From: Nonomuraea turcica
Lineage (GTDB): Bacteria; Actinomycetota; Actinomycetes; Streptosporangiales; Streptosporangiaceae
Assembly (NCBI RefSeq): GCF_030718205.1
Contig: NZ_JAUZQF010000016.1
Coordinates: 1 to 64,000 of the forward strand
Direction of reading: 5' to 3'
DNA: 64,000 bases
The number at the start of each line of letters is the position of its first letter. Positions within the stretch are counted from its first letter, which is position 1. The notes beneath the pieces were generated by a model. It had not been told where the DNA came from. It saw nothing but the letters and a program-made list of their open reading frames with translations, and did no database searches. The translations under genes and the position numbers were made by a program. Below are positions 9,589-19,778 of the stretch, piece by piece.

Positions 9589-9592
<4 letters not shown>
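8852..9592 (-). CDS. sdhB: succinate dehydrogenase / fumarate reductase iron-sulfur subunit (complex 1)
   Basis: 246 aa. Three cluster motifs are in order: the [2Fe-2S] ligands CREGICGMCG plus a later Cys (TTTCQLHM), then CIGCGACVAACPNG, and CTNTGECTAVCPKG for the [4Fe-4S] and [3Fe-4S] sites. It passes electrons from the flavoprotein to the membrane quinone site. Last gene of sdhCAB; its GTG overlaps the sdhA stop by 4 nt (GTGA). Sizes of all three subunits resemble mycobacterial Sdh1 (Rv0247c-Rv0249c); that assignment is from memory of the family. Confidence 0.95.
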
Positions 9593-11510
<1,918 letters not shown>

Positions 11511-11514
<4 letters not shown>

Positions 11515-12260
11515 TTCACAACTCCGAACGTGATCGCGAGGGGCGGCGCCAGGAAGCCGATCACCAGGACCGCGGAGACCAGGGCGGCCGAAGCCTTCAG
11601 AACCCGGTAGCGGTTGCGGTTGGCCCAGCCGAGCGTCTGCGCGGCGCTCCAGATGCCGTGCCGCAGGTGCAGGCCCACCATGACGACGGCCACGAAGTAG
11701 ATCAGCGTCACCCACCAGCGGGACGGCTCGAAGCCGGCGACCATCCGGTCGGCCGGGGCGGCGTCGAAGCCCTTGGGGTTGACGACGCCGAAGGTCAGGT
11801 CGAGCAGGTGCCAGACGACGAAGAGCGCGATCGTCAGTCCGCCCCACCGCATGATGTGCGTGGCGTAGCCGTTCGCCTGCGGCTTCTTGGCGACGTACTT
11901 GACCGGCCTGGCCTTGCCGGCCCGCCGGGAGAGGGAGATCGCGGCCCACATGTGCAGGACGACCGACGCGACGAGAACGACCTCCAGGATCGTCAGCAGC
12001 GTCCGGTACGGCAGCAGCGGCTCCAGCAGAGTGCGCAATGCGTGCGCGTAGTCGTTGAAGGAGTCCTTGCCCAGGAAGATCTTGAGGTTCCCGAGCATGT
12101 GGAGGAGGAGGAAGAGCACCATCACGGCACCGGTGACGGCCATCACGGCCTTCTTGCCGTTCGACGAGCCGAGGAACCCGCCGGCCTTCTTACGCGTTGG
12201 AGTGCTCTTGGGAGCGGGAACCGGCGCGGTCGCGGCACCGCGCTCAATCGTCGCAGTCAC
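11511..12260 (-). CDS. sdhC: succinate dehydrogenase cytochrome b subunit (complex 1)
   Basis: 249 aa, about five membrane helices, as in the single-anchor (type B) cytochrome b558 family. Candidate haem or quinone-site histidines lie in LLLHMLGN, LHMWAAIS, VVWHLLDLTF and LHLRHGIW. The N-terminal 35 residues are Ala/Thr/Lys-rich and cytoplasmic. First gene of the operon, divergent from a LysR gene; the 133-bp gap contains a T-N11-A site, so LysR control of SDH is plausible. Confidence 0.92.
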
Positions 12261-12318
12261 GTCTTCAGACGCTAAGTACGCAGCGATGATCCGTCCAAGT
12301 CATCACGGGCCTGGTTTC

Positions 12319-12335
12319 CATAGCCGGAAGCTATG
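12319..12335. promoter_or_regulatory. LysR-type binding site between sdhC and the LysR gene
   Basis: CATAGC-CGGAA-GCTATG. The inner half sites ATAG/CTAT give exactly the T-N11-A spacing known for LysR regulators. It sits 59 bp upstream of the LysR start and about 60 bp from sdhC. Confidence 0.6.
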
Positions 12336-12393
12336 ATGCTGGTATGTGCGGCCTTTTCCGGACGATCAGGCGGGCCGATGCGAGGAAAATCAC

Positions 12394-13323
12394 ATGCAGC
12401 TGCAGCAACTGGCCTCCTTCGTGGCCGTCGCCGAGACCAGGCATTTCACCCAGGCCGCCGAGCGCATGCGGGTCGCGCAGCCGTCGCTCAGCAAGCAGAT
12501 CAAGGCGCTGGAGAGCGACCTCGGGGCGGCCCTGTTCTCCCGGGCGCGCGGCAACGTCACGCTGACCCCGGCCGGGGAGGCACTGCTGCCGCTCGCGCGC
12601 CGCATCCTCGCCGACGCCGACACCGCCAGGCAGGAGGTGGCCCAGCTGGCGGGGCTCAGAAGGGGCAGGGTGCGGCTCGGGGCCACGCCGTCGCTGTGCG
12701 CGGGGCTGCTGGCGGACGCGCTGGCCCGCTTCCATCGCGCGTACCCGGGGATCGAGCTGCTGGTCGAGGAGGGCGGCTCACGGGACCTGATCAGGGCGCT
12801 GGCGCGCGGTCAGCTCGACCTGTCGCTGATCATCATGCCGCTGCAGAGCGACGATCCTTCGCTGGTGACCGAGGAGATCCTGCGGGAGAACCTCGTGGTG
12901 GTCTCGCATTCCCATGAGGCATCCCGGCGCCCGTACATCGAGATCGAGGACCTGCGCGGGCGGCCGATGGTGATGTTCCGGCGCGGCTACGACCTGCGGG
13001 AGGCGACGCTGGCCGCGTGCCGGCAGGCCGGGTTCGAGCCGAGGTTCGCGGTGCAGGGCGGCGAGATGGACGCGGTGCTGCGGTTCGTGGAGGCGGGGCT
13101 GGGGGTGGCCGTGGTGCCCTCCATGGTGCTCGACGGGCGGCCCGGGCTTTCCGGCACGCCGCTCGCGCCGCCGGGGCTCAGCCGGACGATCGCGCTGGCC
13201 CACCGCAAGGATGTCGAGCCGACCACGGCCGCGCAGGCGTTCCGGGAGACCCTGCTCACCTTTGTGGTGGAAGCTGGACATGAAGGCACGCTTCCACAAG
13301 GGGTAGAGCTCATCGCAGAATGA
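12394..13323 (+). CDS. LysR-family transcriptional regulator
   Basis: 309 aa from the ATG at 12394 (MQLQQLASFVAVAE), with GAGGAAA upstream. The HTH reads HFTQAAERMRVAQPSLSKQI (about residues 17-36). The rest is a periplasmic-binding-protein-like effector domain (RRGRVRLGATPSL, DAVLRFVEAGLGVAVVPSM). Divergent from sdhCAB, which it may regulate, and possibly itself as well. The effector cannot be read from sequence. Confidence 0.9.
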   Translation: MQLQQLASFVAVAETRHFTQAAERMRVAQPSLSKQIKALESDLGAALFSRARGNVTLTPAGEALLPLARRILADADTARQEVAQLAGLRRGRVRLGATPSLCAGLLADALARFHRAYPGIELLVEEGGSRDLIRALARGQLDLSLIIMPLQSDDPSLVTEEILRENLVVVSHSHEASRRPYIEIEDLRGRPMVMFRRGYDLREATLAACRQAGFEPRFAVQGGEMDAVLRFVEAGLGVAVVPSMVLDGRPGLSGTPLAPPGLSRTIALAHRKDVEPTTAAQAFRETLLTFVVEAGHEGTLPQGVELIAE

Positions 13324-13359
13324 GCAGCAACATCTCCAATGTCCCGGTGAGGCGATTTG

Positions 13360-14493
13360 GTGACAGCAAATCTCTCCGAAACGCTGACGCTGCTCCTCCT
13401 CGAGGATGATGACGGCGACGCGTTCCTCGTCGAGGAGTTGCTCCAGCAGGCGGTCGCGCCGCCGAAGATCTTCCGGGCGCGGAGCCTCCAGGAGGCCAAG
13501 ACCAAGCTGACCTCCAAGATCCAGTGTGTGCTCGTCGACCTCTCGCTACCCGACGCCTCCCGGCTGGAGGCGCTGGAGGAGGTGCTGGCGCTGGCGCCGC
13601 ACGCGGCCGTGCTGGTGCTCACCGGGCTGCGTGACGTCCACGTGGGCGTCGCCGCCGTGCAGGCGGGGGCGCAGGATTACCTGGTCAAGCAGGACATCGA
13701 CGCGCGGCTGCTGGCCAGGGCCATCAGGTACGCCATGGAGCGCAAGCGGGCCGACCAGACCCAGCTCAGGCTCGTGCAGGCGGAGCTGATCGCCAAGGAG
13801 AACGCCAGGATGCAGCGGGGCCTGCTCCCCGTCGCGCTCCTGCGCACCGACGCGATCGAGCACACGACGCGTTACCTGCCGGGCAGCGGCGGCACGCTGG
13901 CCGGGGACTTCCTGGACGCGGTGCAGACGCCGGACGGCGCGGTGCACCTCGTGGTGGGCGACGTGTGCGGGCACGGCCCCGACGAGGCCGCGCTCGGCGT
14001 GGCGCTGCGCATCGCCTGGCGTACGTTGGTATTGGCCGGGCGGACCGACGACACGTTGCTGCGCACGCTCGACGCCCTGCTGCGGGCCGAGCGCAAGGCG
14101 CCGGAGATCTTCACGACACTCTGCATGGCGACGATCACCCCCGACCTGCAGCACGCCAGGATGCGCGTGGTCGGGCACCCGCCGCCGGTGCTCGTGCGCG
14201 ACGGCGCCGTCGAGGTGGTCGAAGGCGCCCCGTCCGGCCCGCCGCTCGGGATCTTCCCGGACGCGGAATGGCCGGTGATCGACGTGCCGCTGGGCGAGAC
14301 GTGGTCGATGATGCTCTACACCGACGGCCTGATCGAGGCGGCCGTGGGCGAGCGTAACGAGCTGCTGGGCGTGGAGGGCCTGATCGACCTGGTACGCGAG
14401 CACGGCGCGATCGACCTCGACCGGCTGATCAGGCATGTGGGCACACTGAGCGACGACCTGGCCGTGGTCCTGGTGAGCAGGAGGAGAGCATGA
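13360..14493 (+). CDS. response regulator with PP2C/SpoIIE-type phosphatase output
   Basis: 377 aa. The N-terminal receiver (about residues 5-125) has acidic LLEDDDGD, phospho-acceptor in VLVDLSLPD and the VLTGL and YLVKQD elements. The C-terminal PPM/SpoIIE phosphatase has GGTLAGDFLDA, VGDVCGHGPDEA and MMLYTDGLIEA metal-binding motifs. The start is the GTG at 13360. First of three overlapping genes with a histidine kinase and a single-domain response regulator. Likely a partner-switching module acting on a phosphorylated anti-sigma antagonist, though no such partner is in the window. Confidence 0.9.
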   Translation: MTANLSETLTLLLLEDDDGDAFLVEELLQQAVAPPKIFRARSLQEAKTKLTSKIQCVLVDLSLPDASRLEALEEVLALAPHAAVLVLTGLRDVHVGVAAVQAGAQDYLVKQDIDARLLARAIRYAMERKRADQTQLRLVQAELIAKENARMQRGLLPVALLRTDAIEHTTRYLPGSGGTLAGDFLDAVQTPDGAVHLVVGDVCGHGPDEAALGVALRIAWRTLVLAGRTDDTLLRTLDALLRAERKAPEIFTTLCMATITPDLQHARMRVVGHPPPVLVRDGAVEVVEGAPSGPPLGIFPDAEWPVIDVPLGETWSMMLYTDGLIEAAVGERNELLGVEGLIDLVREHGAIDLDRLIRHVGTLSDDLAVVLVSRRRA

Positions 14494-15635
14494 GCATCCA
14501 TCCGCTGCCGCCGCCCAAGGAGCCGGTGGGACTGGGCAGGCTGCCGGTCGCCCGCTGGTTCATGTTCATCGGCGCGGTGGCCGGCGTGGCCTTCGCGGCC
14601 GGGGTCGTGGTCACCATGCTGATGCTCGCCCAGGCACAAGCGCTGGACCCGAAGGCGGAGGTGGCCGCGCAGATCGGGCGGCTGAACGCGGCGTTGATCG
14701 TGCTGTTCGCGGTGTTGCTCGCCTGCGGAGTCGGATTGGCCATCATCGTGCGCTACGCCGTGCTGAAGCCCATCGACCAGCTCACCGACCAGGTGCGCAA
14801 GGTCGCCGCCGGCGACTTCGACCACACCCTGCAGGTGGACCGTCCGGCGGAGCTGGCCGAGCTGTCCAGCCACCTCGACGCCATGCGCGATCGCGTCGTG
14901 TCGGCCTGGCGGATGGCCTCCGACCAGGCCGAGGAACTCCGCAGATCCAACGGCGAGCTGGAGCAGTTCGCGTACGTGGCCAGCCACGACCTGCAGGAGC
15001 CGCTGCGCAAGGTGGCCAGCTTCACCCAGATGCTGGAGCAGCGTTACAGCGAGCAGCTCGACGAGCGGGCCAGGCAGTACATCCACTACGCGGTGGACGG
15101 CGCGAAACGGATGCAACTGCTGATCAACGACCTGCTGGACTTCTCCAGAGTCGGACGGGCCACTGGCGAGCGCACCGTGACCGACTCGGGCGAGGCGCTG
15201 AACCAGGCGCTGGAGAACCTGTCGGCCACCCTGGAGGACACCGAGACCACGGTCACCAGGGACGACCTGCCCAAGGTCAAGGGCAACCGGCTGCAGCTGA
15301 CCCAGCTGTTCCAGAATCTGATCGAGAACGCGATCAAGTTCCGCTCCGAGGCGCCCCCGCGCATCCACATCGGGGTGAAGCGGTCCGGCGACATGTGGGA
15401 GTTCAGCTGCTCGGACAACGGCATCGGGGTCGAGTCCAAGTACGCCGACCGCATCTTCCTCATCTTCCAGCGTCTCCACCCCCGGGACGTGTATCCAGGG
15501 ACTGGCATCGGCCTGGCACTGTGCCGCAAGATCGTCGAATACCACGGCGGACAAATGTGGCTCGACAAGAGTGCGGAGGGCCAGGGTGCGACGTTCCGCT
15601 GGACGCTACCCGCGGCTGGAGACGACGATGACTGA
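14490..15635 (+). CDS. sensor histidine kinase, HAMP-containing
   Basis: 381 aa. Two membrane segments (about residues 24-46 and 68-90) enclose only a short external loop. HAMP follows (LKPIDQLTDQVRKVAAGDF), then HisKA with the phospho-accepting His in YVASHDLQEPLRKV, and a HATPase with NLIENAIKF, DNGIGV and GTGIGLALCRKIVE. This resembles bacteriophytochrome/Cph1-type kinases lacking the sensory PAS/GAF domain. The ATG overlaps the preceding stop (ATGA) and AGGAGGAG is a strong ribosome-binding site. Translationally coupled to both neighbours. Confidence 0.92.
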   Translation: MSIHPLPPPKEPVGLGRLPVARWFMFIGAVAGVAFAAGVVVTMLMLAQAQALDPKAEVAAQIGRLNAALIVLFAVLLACGVGLAIIVRYAVLKPIDQLTDQVRKVAAGDFDHTLQVDRPAELAELSSHLDAMRDRVVSAWRMASDQAEELRRSNGELEQFAYVASHDLQEPLRKVASFTQMLEQRYSEQLDERARQYIHYAVDGAKRMQLLINDLLDFSRVGRATGERTVTDSGEALNQALENLSATLEDTETTVTRDDLPKVKGNRLQLTQLFQNLIENAIKFRSEAPPRIHIGVKRSGDMWEFSCSDNGIGVESKYADRIFLIFQRLHPRDVYPGTGIGLALCRKIVEYHGGQMWLDKSAEGQGATFRWTLPAAGDDDD

Positions 15636-16089
15636 TTGGCGCCCGATCGAGGTCCTCCTGGTGGAGGACGACCAAGGGGACATCTTGCTGACCAAGGAGG
15701 CCTTCGACTTCAACAAGGTGCGCAACCGCCTCAACGTGGTGAACGACGGCGAGCAGGCGATGGCTTACCTGCGTCAAGAGGACGGCTACGCCGACGCGCC
15801 ACGCCCGGATCTCATCCTGCTGGACCTCAACCTGCCACGGATGAGCGGCATGGAGGTGCTGAGCGAGGTCAAGGCCGACACCGACCTGGCGACGATCCCC
15901 GTGGTGATCCTGACGACGTCGGAAGCCGAGGAGGACATCCTCCACAGTTACCGGCTGCACGCCAACGCCTATGTGTCGAAACCGGTGGACTTTGAGCAAT
16001 TTATCCGGGTTGTCCGGCAGATCGATGATTTCTTCGTGACTGTGGTTAAGTTGCCCACGCAGGGGCAGCGCCCTGACGGGCGTACGTGA
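15628..16089 (+). CDS. single-domain response regulator (Rcp1/CheY-like)
   Basis: 153 aa receiver with LLVEDDQGD, DLILLDLNLPRMSG (phospho-Asp), ILTTS and YVSKPVDFEQF; no output domain. The ATG at 15628 lies inside the kinase gene, giving an 8-nt overlap, so it belongs to the same operon. Rcp1-like receivers commonly pair with Cph1-type kinases of the kind encoded just upstream. Confidence 0.92.
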   Translation: MTDWRPIEVLLVEDDQGDILLTKEAFDFNKVRNRLNVVNDGEQAMAYLRQEDGYADAPRPDLILLDLNLPRMSGMEVLSEVKADTDLATIPVVILTTSEAEEDILHSYRLHANAYVSKPVDFEQFIRVVRQIDDFFVTVVKLPTQGQRPDGRT

Positions 16090-16268
16090 CAGGAATCACA
16101 GCCGGTCATCGAAAAAGTGAGTGACCCCGCTCACAAATGTCGATGCGGTCGTCGTAACGTATCCCCCACCAACGCGCGCTTGAGCGGATACCGCCCCTAC
16201 GCGCGCCCAGCGAAACGAACCACGGACCCCCTGCGCGAAAGGGTCCGCGGGAGGTGGAGAGGTCCGCG

Positions 16269-17057
16269 ATGACCCAGACGACGCCCGAAGCCCCACTGCG
16301 AAGGCAGCGTGCGCAAGTCAAGGTGCGCACCCTGCGCACCGACAGATGGTGGCTGGTCCCGCTGCTCACATTCCTCGGGCTGAGCTCGTTCCTTGTGTAC
16401 GGTGTGTGGGCGATCATCGACACGAGCAACTTCGTCGAGCCGTATGTCGCCCCGTTCGCCTCGCCGTGTCTGACGACCCAGGAGGTCTGTGACGGCGCGA
16501 GGCTGTTCGGGTGGGCGCCCATCGGCGACTGGTGGGTCCTTCCGCCGGGGCTGCTCATTCTCGGCCTGCCGGGCGGATTCCGGTTGACGTGCTATTACTA
16601 CCGCAAGTCGTACTACCGCTCGTTCTGGTTGTCGCCGCCCGCGTGCGCGGTGCAGGAGCCGCACGGCAAGTACACCGGTGAGCGGCGCTTCCCGCTGATC
16701 CTGCAGAACGTGCACAGGTACTTCTTCTACGGGGCCATCGTGATCGGCCTCATCCTGGCCTACGACGCCGTTCTGGCGCTCGTCCACAAGCCGCTCGGCC
16801 TGGGCACCTGGATCCTGATCGCCAACGCCGTCCTGATCAACCTCTACTCGCTTTCGTGCCACTCCTGCCGGCACATCACGGCGGGCCGGCTCAACCACTT
16901 CTCCCGTCACCCGCTGCGTTACCGGGCTTGGACGTTCGTCTCCAAGCTCAACGCCAAGCACCAACCCCTCGCGTGGGCCTCGATGTTCTCCGTCATGGGC
17001 GCCGACCTCTATGTCCGCCTGGTGGCCAAGGGCATCATCGCCTTCCCGTACGCGTAA
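16269..17057 (+). CDS. membrane anchor subunit of second succinate dehydrogenase/fumarate reductase
   Basis: 262 aa, about five to six membrane segments (WWLVPLLTFLGLSSFLVYGVW; LPPGLLILGLPGGF; YFFYGAIVIGLILAYDAVLAL; WILIANAVLINLYSL and others). It shows no resemblance to the first SdhC. A Cys/His-rich motif SCHSCRH at about residue 197 and a second Cys pair (SPCLTTQEVC) are unusual for SDH anchors. The start is the ATG at 16269 with GGAGAGG upstream; an in-frame GTG at 16254 is an alternative. It lies 12 bp upstream of the second sdhA and must be its quinone-reactive partner; the cofactor is unknown. Confidence 0.75.
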   Translation: MTQTTPEAPLRRQRAQVKVRTLRTDRWWLVPLLTFLGLSSFLVYGVWAIIDTSNFVEPYVAPFASPCLTTQEVCDGARLFGWAPIGDWWVLPPGLLILGLPGGFRLTCYYYRKSYYRSFWLSPPACAVQEPHGKYTGERRFPLILQNVHRYFFYGAIVIGLILAYDAVLALVHKPLGLGTWILIANAVLINLYSLSCHSCRHITAGRLNHFSRHPLRYRAWTFVSKLNAKHQPLAWASMFSVMGADLYVRLVAKGIIAFPYA

Positions 17058-17069
17058 GGACAGCTTTCA

Positions 17070-18971
17070 GTGGACAACTCGCTTAACACAGAGCGTCACG
17101 AATACGACGTCGTCGTCATCGGCGCCGGCGGCGCGGGGCTTCGCGCCGCGATCGAGGCCCGCCAGCAGGGCAAGCGGACGGCCATCGTCTGCAAGTCGCT
17201 GTTCGGCAAGGCGCACACGGTCATGGCCGAGGGCGGCGCGGCCGCCGCGATGGGCAACGTCAACTCCGACGACAACTGGATGGTGCACTTCCGCGACACC
17301 ATGCGGGGCGGCAAGTTCCTCAACAACTGGCGGATGGCCGAGTTGCACGCCAAGGAGGCTCCCGACCGGGTGTGGGAGCTGGAGGCCTGGGGCGCGCTGT
17401 TCGACCGCACCAAGGACGGCAAGATCAGCCAGCGGAACTTCGGCGGGCACGAGTACCCGCGGCTCGCACACGTGGGCGACCGTACCGGGCTGGAGCTGAT
17501 CCGCACGCTGCAGCAGCGCGTCGTCGCGCTCCAGCAGGAGGACTACGAGAACCACGGCGACTACGAGGCCTACATCAAGGTCTTCGCCGAGTGCACGGTC
17601 ACCCGGCTGCTCAAGGACGGCGACCGGATCTCCGGCGCGTACGGCTACTGGCGCGAGACCGGAAACTTCATCCTCTTCGACGCGCCGGCCGTGGTGCTGG
17701 CCACCGGCGGCATCGGCAAGTCCTACGTCGTCACCTCCAACTCCTGGGAGTACACCGGTGACGGCCACGCCCTGGCCCTGCTGGCCGGCGCGAAGCTGAT
17801 CAACATGGAGTTCATCCAGTTCCACCCCACCGGGATGGTCTGGCCGCCGTCCGTGCGCGGCATCCTCGTCACCGAGTCCGTCCGCGGTGACGGCGGCGTG
17901 CTGCGCAACTCCGAGGGCAAGCGCTTCATGTTCGACTACATCCCCGAGGTGTTCAAGGACAAGTACGCCACCACCGAGGAGGAGGGCGACCGCTGGTACA
18001 CCGACCAGGCCAACAACCGGCGCCCGCCGGAGCTGCTGCCGCGTGACGAGGTGGCCCGCGCGATCAACGCCGAGGTGAAGGCCGGGCGCGGATCCCCGCA
18101 GGGCGGCGTGTTCCTCGACGTCTCCACCCGGCTCCCGGCCGAGGAGATCAAGAAGCGGCTGCCGTCGATGCACCACCAGTTCAAGGAACTGGCCGACGTC
18201 GACATCACCGCCGAGCCCATGCAGGTGGGCCCGACCTGCCACTACATCATGGGCGGCGTCGAGGTGGACGCCGACACCGGCGCGGCGGCCGTACCGGGGC
18301 TGTTCGCGGCCGGCGAGGTGTCCGGCGGCATGCACGGCTCCAACCGGCTCGGCGGCAACTCGCTGTCCGACCTGCTGGTGTTCGGGCGCCGGGCGGGCGC
18401 GGGCGCGGCGGCGTACGTGGACGGGCTCAAGAGCCGGCCCAAGGTCGCTCCCGAGCAGGTCGACGAGGCCCACGGGGAGGCGATCGCGCCGCTGGGCCGC
18501 AACGGCGAAAACCCCTACGAAGTCCACCACGAGCTCCAGCGCACGATGAACGACCTGGTCGGCATCATCCGCAAGGCCGAGGAGGTCTCCGAGGCCCTTC
18601 AGGTCGTGGAGAAGATCAAGGAACGCGTGCGCATGGTCGGGGCGGCCGGCTCGCGCATCTACAACCCCGGCTGGCACCTCGCGATCGACCTGCGCAACAT
18701 GGTGCTGGTGTCGGAGTGCGTGGCCAAGGCCGCGTTGCTACGCGAGGAGAGCCGCGGTGGGCACACCCGCGACGACTTCCCGGGGATGAACCCGGACTGG
18801 CGCCGCAAGCTGCTCGTCTGCTCCACCGAGGACGGCTCGACGATCGGGGTCGAGGAGAAGGTCCAGCCGCGTATGCGCGAGGACCTGATCACCCTGTTCG
18901 ACCGCGGCGAGCTGAGCAAATACCTCACCGACGAAGAGATGACCGAGTTCGACGGGATAGCGAAGGCATGA
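17070..18971 (+). CDS. sdhA: succinate dehydrogenase/fumarate reductase flavoprotein subunit (complex 2)
   Basis: 633 aa from a GTG. FAD-binding VVVIGAGGAGLRAAIEARQQ at the N-terminus and covalent-flavin histidine in KAHTVMAEGGAAAA. Substrate-site elements are FIQFHPTGMVWPP and EMSG-like HGSNRLGGNSLSDLLVFG. The insert after MAEGG differs strongly from the first SdhA, so the two are distant paralogues, not a recent duplication. Operon with the anchor gene and sdhB (4-nt overlap). Confidence 0.93.
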   Translation: MDNSLNTERHEYDVVVIGAGGAGLRAAIEARQQGKRTAIVCKSLFGKAHTVMAEGGAAAAMGNVNSDDNWMVHFRDTMRGGKFLNNWRMAELHAKEAPDRVWELEAWGALFDRTKDGKISQRNFGGHEYPRLAHVGDRTGLELIRTLQQRVVALQQEDYENHGDYEAYIKVFAECTVTRLLKDGDRISGAYGYWRETGNFILFDAPAVVLATGGIGKSYVVTSNSWEYTGDGHALALLAGAKLINMEFIQFHPTGMVWPPSVRGILVTESVRGDGGVLRNSEGKRFMFDYIPEVFKDKYATTEEEGDRWYTDQANNRRPPELLPRDEVARAINAEVKAGRGSPQGGVFLDVSTRLPAEEIKKRLPSMHHQFKELADVDITAEPMQVGPTCHYIMGGVEVDADTGAAAVPGLFAAGEVSGGMHGSNRLGGNSLSDLLVFGRRAGAGAAAYVDGLKSRPKVAPEQVDEAHGEAIAPLGRNGENPYEVHHELQRTMNDLVGIIRKAEEVSEALQVVEKIKERVRMVGAAGSRIYNPGWHLAIDLRNMVLVSECVAKAALLREESRGGHTRDDFPGMNPDWRRKLLVCSTEDGSTIGVEEKVQPRMREDLITLFDRGELSKYLTDEEMTEFDGIAKA

Positions 18972-19720
18972 GCTACAAGGCAAAGTTCAAGGTCTGGCGT
19001 GGTGAGGGCGGCGAGGGCAAGCTCGAGGACTTCACCGTGGAGGTCAACGAGGGCGAGGTCGTCCTCGACATCATCCACCGGCTGCAGGCCACACAGGCGC
19101 CCGATCTGGCGGTGCGCTGGAACTGCAAGGCGGGCAAGTGCGGCTCGTGCAGCATGGAGATCAACGGCAAGCCGCGGCTGGGCTGTATGACCCGCATGTC
19201 CACCTTCGAGGAGGACCAGACCATCACGGTCACGCCGATGCGGACCTTTCCCGTCATCAAGGACCTCGTCACCGACGTCTCGTACAACTACCAGAAGGCC
19301 AGGGAGGTCCCCTCCTTCACGCCGCCGGCCGAGGTGCGGCCAGGCGAATACCGGATGAAGCAGGTCGACGTCGAGCGGTCCCAGGAGTTCCGCAAGTGCA
19401 TCGAATGCTTCATGTGTAACAACGTCTGCCACGTGATCCGCGACCACGAGGAGAACAAGACCAACTTCTCCGGTCCCCGGTTCCTCATGCGGATCGCCGA
19501 GCTGGACATGCACCCGTATGACGTGGCGGACCGGCAGGAGGCGGCCCAGGAGGAGCACGGGCTGGGCTACTGCAACATCACCAAGTGCTGCACCGAGGTC
19601 TGCCCCGAGCACATCAAGATCACCGACAACGCGCTGATCCCGATGAAGGAGCGCGTGGTGGACCGCAAGTACGACCCGCTGGTGTGGCTGGGCAGCAAGA
19701 TCTTCAAGCGCGCCAAGTAG
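18968..19720 (+). CDS. sdhB: succinate dehydrogenase/fumarate reductase iron-sulfur subunit (complex 2)
   Basis: 250 aa. [2Fe-2S] motif NCKAGKCGSCSM plus LGCMTRM, then CIECFMCNNVCHV, and CNITKCCTEVCPEH. The ATG at 18968 overlaps the sdhA stop (ATGA). It ends 11 bp before a strong terminator. With the upstream anchor and flavoprotein genes it makes a full second enzyme; the sequence does not decide between SDH and fumarate reductase direction. Confidence 0.94.
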   Translation: MSYKAKFKVWRGEGGEGKLEDFTVEVNEGEVVLDIIHRLQATQAPDLAVRWNCKAGKCGSCSMEINGKPRLGCMTRMSTFEEDQTITVTPMRTFPVIKDLVTDVSYNYQKAREVPSFTPPAEVRPGEYRMKQVDVERSQEFRKCIECFMCNNVCHVIRDHEENKTNFSGPRFLMRIAELDMHPYDVADRQEAAQEEHGLGYCNITKCCTEVCPEHIKITDNALIPMKERVVDRKYDPLVWLGSKIFKRAK

Positions 19721-19731
19721 GCCGTCACACG

Positions 19732-19766
19732 GATGAGGGGGCTGGACGGTGTCCAGCCCCCTCATC
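19732..19766. terminator. long perfect terminator hairpin, convergent genes
   Basis: 16-bp perfect stem GATGAGGGGGCTGGAC (19732-19747), loop GGT, and its exact complement at 19751-19766. Situated between the second sdh operon (plus) and the proline-rich protein gene (minus); it can terminate both. Confidence 0.88.
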
Positions 19767-19778
19767 GTTGTCCAGCGG

